From Firmicutes bacterium UBA7510 (GTDB taxonomy: Bacteria > Bacillota > Clostridia > Tissierellales > Sedimentibacteraceae), in contig DLNM01000030.1 in NCBI GenBank assembly GCA_002479485.1, forward strand, positions 1 to 20,152: a DNA stretch of 20,152 nucleotides, read 5' to 3'. The translations under genes and the position numbers were made by a program. The first letter of the stretch is position 1. Every line of letters begins with the position of its first letter. This document shows, in pieces, positions 15,955 to 20,152 of this stretch. The notes under the pieces are model-generated. The model searched no databases. It was not told the origin of the DNA and was given only the letters and a program-made list of their open reading frames with translations.

Positions 15955-16005
15955 CAATAATATACACTTTCACGAACATTTGGTTCATTAAAGTGGTAGT
16001 TAAGT
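15955..16005 (+). other. Putative left boundary site (attI-like or short attC-like)
   Basis: An interrupted hairpin CACTTT...GAAC/GTTC...AAAGTG (15965-15995) is followed by a perfect GTTRRRY box, GTTAAGT (15999-16005). The left arm ATAATATACACTTTCAC resembles the left arm of the next site at 16801 (ATAATATGACAGTTTAC). At about 50 nt it is shorter than usual attC sites. It could be attI, a degenerate attC, or chance. Confidence 0.35.
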
Positions 16006-16046
16006 GAAATGGGCTGTTAATGACTTGGAGAGTCTAGCGAGTAAAA
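16000..16046 (+). repeat. Shared cassette leader, copy 1
   Basis: TTAAGTGAAATGGGCT, 8 variable bases, then CTTGGAGAGTCTAG-C-GAGTAAAA. It is nearly identical to 16886-16931. The reading frame at its ATG closes after three codons here (ATG GGC TGT TAA), so the conservation is not coding. Confidence 0.8.
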
Positions 16047-16066
16047 AATAATACGTGAGGAAAAAA

Positions 16067-16786
16067 ATGATTAAAGAATACAATAGATTACTTAGTAGTA
16101 CAATGTATAAGGACAAAGACTATTATCAAATTAGTAGATGGTTAGATAAAGATAATTTTATAAAAACTTCAATAAATTCAACATGGTGTGGATTTACAGA
16201 AGATAAACCACCCAGAGAAATAAGGAAAGGCAGAAAACTAAGAACTCAAGAAGATTTAAAAAGTGTTGAATATCTTGGACAATCTGTTTTAGTAATCAAT
16301 TCAATAGAAGATATGAAGTATTTTTACATTTTTAATGGAATTGCTCACATTATTAATGAAGTAGCGATACTTTTTTTTAGAGATTTAATTGAACCTAGAG
16401 AAGTAGTATATATTGAAGGTCATGGATATAACTTTGTTAAGGACGTAGATAATTATTTATTGAACAGAGCTCCAACAAGACGCTTAAGAATGGAAGTTCT
16501 TAAAAGAGATAATTTTAAATGTCGAATTTGTGGAAGGAACCCAAGGGATTATGTTGATGTAGAGTTAAACGTGCATCATATTAAACCCTTTTCAGAAGGT
16601 GGTTTAACTGAGAAGAATAATTTAATTACATTATGTAAAACTTGTCACGATGGATTGTATCCGCACTTTGATTATTCATTATATTCACTAATTGACATAG
16701 AAAAGGATCCTTATGCCTATTATGGATTTGAGGGGATTGCAGAATTACGAAGAATTAGTTTAGAGGAAATAGTTAAATATAAATAA
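16067..16786 (+). CDS. HNH endonuclease domain protein
   Basis: A predicted metal-dependent nuclease of 239 residues. The C-terminal HNH module spans about 140-200: VLKRDNFKCRICGR with Cys152/Cys155, VHHIKPFSEGG with His170/His171, then NNLITLCKTCHDG with Cys190, Cys193 and His194. The four Cys form the usual structural zinc site, and the His and Asn residues form the beta-beta-alpha metal catalytic core. Residues 1-140 match nothing I recognise and could set target choice. The ATG at 16067 has GTGAGG 6 nt upstream; an in-frame GTG at 16055 is part of that site and is rejected. As cargo it could be a restriction, defence or homing nuclease; nothing here decides. Confidence 0.85.
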   Translation: MIKEYNRLLSSTMYKDKDYYQISRWLDKDNFIKTSINSTWCGFTEDKPPREIRKGRKLRTQEDLKSVEYLGQSVLVINSIEDMKYFYIFNGIAHIINEVAILFFRDLIEPREVVYIEGHGYNFVKDVDNYLLNRAPTRRLRMEVLKRDNFKCRICGRNPRDYVDVELNVHHIKPFSEGGLTEKNNLITLCKTCHDGLYPHFDYSLYSLIDIEKDPYAYYGFEGIAELRRISLEEIVKYK

Positions 16787-16800
16787 TGTTATCATATCAT

Positions 16801-16891
16801 ATAATATGACAGTTTACTACATTCCTTCCGATGTCACAGTCCTTGCGAGCCAGTGCCATTTTAAACGTCGAAAACTGCGGGAGCATTAAGT
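16801..16891 (+). repeat. Diverged attC-like site ending cassette 1
   Basis: A left arm with CAGTTT (16810-16815) pairs with AAACTG (16872-16877), and an outer TAAT pairs with ATTA. The 3' part ACGTCG..AAC..CGG.AG...TTA aligns with the 3' arm of the four conserved sites (ACGTCG..AACA.CGGAGACGTTA), which argues for common descent. The core reads ATTAAGT instead of GTTAAGT. At about 90 nt it is shorter than the others. It may be inactive or a different attC class. Confidence 0.5.
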
Positions 16892-16931
16892 GAAATGGGC
16901 TACTTGTGCTTGGAGAGTCTAGTGAGTAAAA
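16886..16931 (+). repeat. Shared cassette leader, copy 2
   Basis: TTAAGTGAAATGGGCT, 7 variable bases, then CTTGGAGAGTCTAG-T-GAGTAAAA, matching 16000-16046. It marks cassettes 1 and 2 as related at their 5' ends. Confidence 0.8.
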
Positions 16932-17180
16932 TTATATTGGGAAAAAAGAAATAATTTAATATTTTAAGAATAAATCAAATTTGTAATTAAAACTATAGAA
17001 GTTGTTAAGGTGGAGTCGTTGGAGCACAGCCCAAAAACACTTAACAATATGTTCACGCAAGGGTCTTAGAGGGAACGTTCAAGAGGGTAAGTCAGACCAC
17101 ATCACTTCACCGGGTGTGACCACCGCCAAGACGGTCTAGCTAATTCTGTCCGGTTCAGCGACGTCGTGAACACAGAGACG
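16886..17180 (+). mobile_element. Putative ORF-less cassette 2
   Basis: A unit of 295 nt: the shared leader, about 100 AT-rich bases, then the first conserved attC-like site. The longest forward frame from a start is 19 codons (from 16895) and is not conserved. Its 5' end TTAAGTG is the exact reverse complement of CACTTAA (17038-17044) at its R'' box. A second block GGGCT (16898-16902) is complementary to AGCCC (17028-17032). This supports a genuine excisable unit without a protein gene; it may carry a regulatory or RNA function, or be a deletion remnant. Confidence 0.6.
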
Positions 17181-17186
17181 TTAGAA
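17039..17186 (+). repeat. attC-like recombination site A (ends cassette 2)
   Basis: R'' is ACTTAAC (17039-17045) and R' is GTTAGAA (17180-17186). Inner arms TGTTCACG (17050-17057) and CGTGAACA (17165-17172) are perfectly complementary, and unpaired bases separate the boxes as in attC. Conserved centre: GGGTCTTAGAGGGAACGTT, GTCAGACCACATCACTTCAC, CCGGGTGTGACCACCG and GTCCGGTTCAGCGACGTCG. It is far more GC-rich than the flanks. The left arm (TTAACAATATGTTCACGC) resembles aadA-type attC sites (TCTAACAATTCGTTCAAGC) as I remember them. Confidence 0.78.
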
Positions 17187-17201
17187 GAAAGAATGATATA
17201 A
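17181..17201 (+). repeat. Cassette 3 terminal inverted repeat, left arm
   Basis: TTAGAAG, AAA, GAATGATATAA. Pairs with 17857-17877 at 18 of 21 positions; only the three middle bases differ. It overlaps the -10 element TGATATAAT. Confidence 0.85.
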
Positions 17202-17202
17202 T
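17195..17202 (+). promoter_or_regulatory. Candidate extended -10 promoter of cassette 3
   Basis: TG-A-TATAAT sits just inside the cassette, about 90 nt before the lipoprotein start, with no good -35. The block ATATAATTTCAGAG recurs at the same place in cassette 5 (from 19219), and CATTTCAGAG in cassette 4 (from 18033). The cassettes may carry their own promoters; the shared TTTCAGAG after it is unexplained. Confidence 0.4.
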
Positions 17203-17289
17203 TTCAGAGTATATCTTTTGGGTCAAGTTGAATGTAGTTTAGAGTTGTTAAAAAAGCTGTTAAGTTGGTAAGGATGTGAGGTGTTTATT

Positions 17290-17775
17290 TTGAATAAAAA
17301 AATAGGAATTGCATGTCTGATTTTGTTGATACTTTTTATAGTAGTAGGATGTAACGTAACAAAAACCATAACTAAAATAGGATATATTTCAAATATTAGT
17401 AAAGAAAATATGCAATTTGATTTTGATGAAATCGAATGGATTAGAAAAAATGATATTAAAAGAGTAGAAGATTTGAAGCTTAATAAAGACACAGATTTTC
17501 CAAATGGATTTTATATATATAATTCTTCAATTGATAATACTACTTATAAACTTAGTAAGGATGCAACATTTGAGTTTCTTGATGAAAATGATAATTTTTC
17601 AATTAAAAATTCAACTTATGATGAATTTATAGCTCATCATAATCAATTCTTTAATGAATTTATTAAGCCTTTATTGGAAGATGAAAATATAAAAGATATT
17701 AATTATTTTACTCCTTATTGGATTGAGATAAAAAAAGATATTGTTATAAGTATTAAGCAACAATATGTTCCCTAA
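17290..17775 (+). CDS. Small predicted lipoprotein of unknown function
   Basis: A protein of 161 residues with a clear lipoprotein signal: MNKK, a hydrophobic run to residue 19, and lipobox VVGC with Cys21 as the lipidated residue. It would be attached to the outer face of the membrane. The mature part (about 140 residues) is rich in Asp, Asn, Lys and Ile, acidic and probably globular; I recognise no domain. The start is TTG at 17290, with GAGGTG (17278-17283) 6 nt upstream; an in-frame GTG at 17281 lies inside that site and is rejected. It is the only gene of cassette 3. Secreted or surface proteins of unknown role are frequent integron cargo. Confidence 0.8.
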   Translation: MNKKIGIACLILLILFIVVGCNVTKTITKIGYISNISKENMQFDFDEIEWIRKNDIKRVEDLKLNKDTDFPNGFYIYNSSIDNTTYKLSKDATFEFLDENDNFSIKNSTYDEFIAHHNQFFNEFIKPLLEDENIKDINYFTPYWIEIKKDIVISIKQQYVP

Positions 17776-17856
17776 TAATTACTGAAGAATATATGAGTAT
17801 AAATATGAATTTAATAGATTTTATAAAATATAAAATTAGAATGATAGTCAAGTAGC

Positions 17857-17877
17857 TTATATCATTCCAACTTCTAA
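17857..17877 (+). repeat. Cassette 3 terminal inverted repeat, right arm
   Basis: TTATATCATTC, CAA, CTTCTAA, directly joined to the R'' box of site B. A competing local hairpin is possible with GAATGAT at 17839-17845. Confidence 0.85.
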
Positions 17878-18018
17878 CAACATGTTCACGCTTCGGGTCT
17901 TAGAGGGAACGTCGATAGGGAAAGTCAGACCACATAACTTCACCGGGTGTGACCACCGTCAGGCGGGAGAGTTAATTCTGTCCGGTTCAGCGACGTTGTG
18001 AACACGGAGCCGTTATAC
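17872..18018 (+). repeat. attC-like recombination site B (ends cassette 3)
   Basis: R'' is TTCTAAC (17872-17878) and R' is GTTATAC (18012-18018). Inner arms are TGTTCACG (17883-17890) and TGTGAACA (17997-18004), pairing with one G-T. Its length and central conserved blocks match site A. CTTCTAAC is the exact reverse complement of GTTAGAAG at the start of cassette 3, not of the sequence after site B, as integron theory predicts for a cassette's own R''. Confidence 0.78.
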
Positions 18019-18034
18019 AAAATTGACATAATCA
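18013..18034 (+). repeat. Cassette 4 terminal inverted repeat, left arm
   Basis: TTATACA, then A, TTGACA and AATCA blocks shared with the reverse complement of 19016-19037 (19 of 22). The TTGACA at 18023-18028 could also act as a -35, but no good -10 follows. Confidence 0.82.
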
Positions 18035-18093
18035 TTTCAGAGTAAGTAATTAGGGTGTTTAGCAAGAGTTAATATGGCGTTGGAGGTTAAATT

Positions 18094-18990
18094 ATGCTTG
18101 CAAAATTTGATTGGGAATACAAAGGTACATTATCGAATATTACTGCAACGAATAGTAAAGGTATTTATCTTTTAGTTTACCGAGGGAACCCAAATAGAAT
18201 TATTTATGTTGGTACAACAAATTGTTTCAAAAGAAGATTGAATCAACATAGAGAAGGAATGATAGCAGGTCAAAGAACCGTGTGGAGAGTAAAAGAAAAT
18301 GAAGATATATATGCTCTTATGAGCTATAAGGGAGAGAAAGAGAAGTATAAATATTATTACAGCCTTGCTAAAAAAGGTTTGCTTTGGGCATCAACAACTC
18401 TTGAAAAAGAGCAAGTTCAGAATGATTTAAAGAAAAAAGATAATTTTGAAACTGAATGGAAAGATTTTGTCAGTAATAATTATATTAATAAAATAGATAT
18501 TTGGACATGTGATTTAAATGGATGTGAAAATAGAATCATACAACTAGAATCTCAAATCCAAAGAGCATTTAAGAGTAATTTTTTCATAGGTTCACATATA
18601 CATAAAGAAGGAATGTGTTGGCTAGGTAAAATAGAGAATCTTGAAGATGTATATAGTTATAGATTTGATTTCAAAAGATATCCAACGCTTGATGAAGATT
18701 CAATAAAACTATTAAAAAATCTAACTGATAAGAGGGTAATTGGATATGAAAAACTTAAACATACTATGCGTAAACAAGAGAAAAAGGAAAAATTAGAAGA
18801 GTTAAAAAAGAAGTATATTTATGCAGGTGATAAATGGCAGCCAAAGGAAAATGATATTATTTACTCACTTTGTAGATTAGGAATATCATATGAAGATATT
18901 GCAGTCAACTATTTAAAAAGAAGTCCAGAAGAAGTAAAAAAAAGAATAGAATACATAGGGAAATATTATGATATGAGTAAAAAGAGCTGA
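18094..18990 (+). CDS. GIY-YIG nuclease-domain protein
   Basis: A protein of 298 residues. The N-terminal GIY-YIG domain (about 20-110) shows KGIYLLVY (Gly23-Tyr25), IIYVGTT (YVG at 38-40), and KRRLNQHREGM with the conserved Arg and His of the catalytic site; a later Glu would bind metal. The middle (110-215) is unrecognised. After a charged coiled-coil-like stretch (KKEKLEELKKKY), residues about 248-298 (WQPKENDIIYSLCRLGISYEDIAV) look like a small Myb/SANT or helix-turn-helix DNA-binding unit. GGAGG lies 7 nt before the ATG at 18094. GIY-YIG proteins include restriction and homing enzymes; the target is unknown. Confidence 0.8.
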   Translation: MLAKFDWEYKGTLSNITATNSKGIYLLVYRGNPNRIIYVGTTNCFKRRLNQHREGMIAGQRTVWRVKENEDIYALMSYKGEKEKYKYYYSLAKKGLLWASTTLEKEQVQNDLKKKDNFETEWKDFVSNNYINKIDIWTCDLNGCENRIIQLESQIQRAFKSNFFIGSHIHKEGMCWLGKIENLEDVYSYRFDFKRYPTLDEDSIKLLKNLTDKRVIGYEKLKHTMRKQEKKEKLEELKKKYIYAGDKWQPKENDIIYSLCRLGISYEDIAVNYLKRSPEEVKKRIEYIGKYYDMSKKS

Positions 18991-19015
18991 TGCTTGTATA
19001 AGCTATACCTATAGC

Positions 19016-19037
19016 TGATTCTGTCAACTATGTATAA
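19016..19037 (+). repeat. Cassette 4 terminal inverted repeat, right arm
   Basis: TGATT, TGTCAA and TGTATAA blocks, joined directly to the R'' box of site C and complementary to the start of cassette 4. Confidence 0.82.
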
Positions 19038-19209
19038 CAACATGTTCACGCTTAGGTTCGAGCGGGAACGTCAACGAGTAGGAACGTCACGGAAGATAGT
19101 CACGCAGAGGGCAAGGCAGACCACATCACTTCACCGGGTGTGACCACCGTCAGGACGGAAAGTCAGGTAGGTCCGGTTCAGCGACGTCGTGAACACAGAA
19201 CCGTTAAGT
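19032..19209 (+). repeat. attC-like recombination site C (ends cassette 4)
   Basis: R'' is GTATAAC (19032-19038) and R' is GTTAAGT (19203-19209), a perfect GTTRRRY. Inner arms TGTTCACG and CGTGAACA are intact. It is about 30 nt longer than A, B and D because of an expansion in the left centre, where GGAACGTCA occurs twice (19065 and 19081). TGTATAAC is the exact reverse complement of GTTATACA at the start of cassette 4. Confidence 0.78.
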
Positions 19210-19224
19210 GAAATGACAATATAA
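19204..19224 (+). repeat. Cassette 5 terminal inverted repeat, left arm
   Basis: Ends in TGACAATATAA, complementary to TTATATTGTCA in 19994-20014. It overlaps a TATAAT -10-like box (19220-19225) followed by TTTCAGAG, the same arrangement as in cassette 3. Confidence 0.75.
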
Positions 19225-19322
19225 TTTCAGAGAACAACTTTAAGGTCAAAATGAATATAGTTTACAATAATTTAAATGTTTAATAATTCAATTAGGTTTT
19301 TTATATTAGGAGATAATAGATA

Positions 19323-19892
19323 ATGAAAAAGCATATTATAATTGCCGGAGTACCTCGAGCTGGCAAAAGTACAGTTTCACAGGAAATTTCAAAGAGATAT
19401 GGTTATCAACATATAAGTATGGATTCAGTGATAGCAGGAATTGAAAAAACATTTCCTGAGACTGGTATTGATTCTGATGCAAATGTACCTCCTATGGATA
19501 ATCTATTTTATATAAGTGAAAAAATTGCACCATTTATTCGAGCTATGATGGATAGTGGAGAATATGAAGAACTTGATTATGGTATGGTAATTGATGTGTG
19601 TCAACTTTTACCTAAAGATTATGTAAAATATATTGATCAATCAATTTGTGATGTTTATTATTTTGTAACAGCAGATGTGACCCCAGAAGAACGATTTGAT
19701 ATATTGAAAAAATATGATACATCAAAAGACTATACATTTTATAAAACAGATGATGAAAATAAGGAAGATTGTATTTCTATTGTAGAAATAAGTAAATTGT
19801 TAAAAGAACAATGCGAACAATTTAGATTGCCTTGTTTTGAAACTTCGCGAAACAGAAAAAGTATAATTGATGAATTTATAAAATCAATTTAA
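19323..19892 (+). CDS. P-loop NTPase, small-molecule/nucleotide kinase-like
   Basis: A soluble protein of 189 residues with an N-terminal Walker A GVPRAGKST (residues 9-17) on a beta-strand, KHIIIAG. The following ISKRYGYQHISMDSVI is typical of small kinases, where the Asp after the second strand contacts substrate. Residues YYFVTADVTPEERFDIL resemble the lid-proximal region of adenylate-kinase or AAA_33-type proteins. It looks like a nucleotide or small-molecule phosphotransferase; a drug-modifying or toxin role is possible for cassette cargo but is not shown. AGGAGA lies 9 nt before the ATG at 19323. The single gene of cassette 5. Confidence 0.7.
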   Translation: MKKHIIIAGVPRAGKSTVSQEISKRYGYQHISMDSVIAGIEKTFPETGIDSDANVPPMDNLFYISEKIAPFIRAMMDSGEYEELDYGMVIDVCQLLPKDYVKYIDQSICDVYYFVTADVTPEERFDILKKYDTSKDYTFYKTDDENKEDCISIVEISKLLKEQCEQFRLPCFETSRNRKSIIDEFIKSI

Positions 19893-19993
19893 TAGTTTTA
19901 TATTATGATTATAGTTTATTGTATAAGATTAATGTTTTGTTTGATTAATTGTGTAAGTATTTAAATAAATAATAGTTTAGAAAGTCAGGTATG

Positions 19994-20014
19994 TTATATT
20001 GTCACAACAGCTAA
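19994..20014 (+). repeat. Cassette 5 terminal inverted repeat, right arm
   Basis: TTATATTGTCA followed by CAACAGCTAA, joined to the R'' box of site D. The first 11 bases match the start region of cassette 5 perfectly. Confidence 0.75.
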
Positions 20015-20152
20015 CAATATGTTCACGCTTCGGGTCTTAGAGGGAACGTTGATGGGGCAAGTCAGACCACATCACTTCACTGGGTGTGACCACCGCCAGG
20101 TCGGAAAGTCAGGTGGGTCCGGTTCAGCGACGTCGTGAACACGGAGACGTTA
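20009..20152 (+). repeat. attC-like recombination site D (ends cassette 5, cut by window end)
   Basis: R'' is AGCTAAC (20009-20015). The right end shows GTTA at 20149-20152, where the window stops inside the R' box. Inner arms TGTTCACG and CGTGAACA and all central blocks are conserved with sites A and B. Further cassettes are likely beyond the window. Confidence 0.76.

Larger units (their letters stand above)
16000..16885 (+). mobile_element. Putative gene cassette 1 (HNH nuclease)
   Basis: The unit runs from TTAAGTG (after the G of the left boundary box) to the end of the diverged attC-like site. It carries one forward ORF. Unlike cassettes 2-5, its 5' end does not match the R'' region of its own 3' site, so it may be a recombinant or degenerate cassette. 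Confidence 0.45.
17181..18012 (+). mobile_element. Putative gene cassette 3 (lipoprotein)
   Basis: The unit starts at TTAGAAG after site A and ends at the G of the R' box of site B. It has one forward ORF. The first 21 nt and the 21 nt ending at its R'' box are complementary at 18 of 21 positions, as expected for a cassette whose attC was formed by joining its own ends. Confidence 0.72.
18013..19203 (+). mobile_element. Putative gene cassette 4 (GIY-YIG nuclease)
   Basis: The unit runs from TTATACA after site B to the G of the R' box of site C, with one forward ORF. Its first 22 nt are complementary to the 22 nt ending at its R'' box at 19 of 22 positions. Confidence 0.72.
19204..20149 (+). 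mobile_element. Putative gene cassette 5 (P-loop kinase-like protein)
   Basis: The unit runs from TTAAGTG after site C to the end of site D, with one forward ORF. Its ends are complementary at 16 of 21 positions, including an uninterrupted 11-bp block TGACAATATAA. The R'' box itself (AGCTAAC) differs from the complement of the cassette start at two positions, so its 5' core may have been exchanged by recombination or mutated. Confidence 0.65.

Noticed and set aside
16895..16954. A 19-codon ORF in cassette 2
   Set aside because: It lies in the shared leader, and the copy in cassette 1 stops after three codons; there is no ribosome binding site.
17223..17492. Reverse-strand ORF of 89 codons across the lipoprotein start
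   Set aside because: It is antisense to a gene with a clear signal peptide and Shine-Dalgarno, and has no recognisable content.
17039..20152. CRISPR array
   Set aside because: The repeats are 140-175 nt, imperfect and separated by 0.8-1.2 kb of coding sequence, not by 30-40 nt spacers.
16000..20152. HEARO-type or group I/II intron RNAs with nested ORFs
   Set aside because: Only two of the units encode nucleases, the repeats follow the ORFs in direct array, and the RYYYAAC/GTTRRRY boxes with cassette-specific end matching fit attC better. Not fully excluded without a structural search.
16000..20152. Insertion sequences or miniature transposons with terminal inverted repeats
   Set aside because: No transposase and no target duplications are seen, and each unit's inverted repeat has a different sequence, whereas copies of one transposon share theirs.

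Overview
The window is AT-rich (roughly 70% or more A+T), with strong Gram-positive ribosome binding sites, TTG and GTG starts, and intrinsic terminators between most transcription units. The protein families (a glutamate dehydrogenase very like the Clostridium symbiosum enzyme, a YedE/TusA-like/DUF3343 selenium cluster, DUF1836, hemolysin III, CtpA) point to an anaerobic low-GC Firmicute of the class Clostridia. I cannot name a species.

The left three quarters (1-15300) is ordinary chromosome. In order it holds: glutamate dehydrogenase; a MATE efflux pump with a downstream MarR regulator; a reverse-strand yedE-tusA-DUF3343 operon for selenium or sulfur handling; an OmpR-type response regulator and histidine kinase followed by an ABC transporter (ATPase plus two permeases); a DUF1836 regulator divergent from a hemolysin III-type membrane protein; a type I glutamine synthetase; a small unrecognised reverse-strand protein; a CtpA-like S41 protease; and tRNA-Arg(UCG). 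The two-component promoter and the ABC-transporter promoter carry the same tandem 11-bp repeat at the same distance from the -10 box, which suggests one autoregulated regulon.

The right quarter (about 15960-20152) is different. After tRNA-Arg, its terminator and about 600 bases without a gene comes a head-to-tail series of short units. Each is a leader, at most one forward ORF, and then a GC-rich 140-175 nt imperfect repeat. The repeats begin with an RYYYAAC-like box and end with a GTTRRRY-like box, the architecture of integron attC sites. In units 2, 3 and 4 the 5' end is the exact reverse complement (7-8 bases) of the R'' box at that unit's own 3' end, which is the signature of integron gene cassettes. 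The complementarity extends well past the box, to about 21-22 nt in units 3, 4 and 5. I read this as an integron-type cassette array in a Firmicute with unusual extended cassette-end inverted repeats. Cargo is an HNH nuclease, an ORF-less unit, a small lipoprotein, a GIY-YIG nuclease and a P-loop kinase-like protein. No integrase gene is visible here, and the window ends inside the last attC-like site, so the array probably continues.
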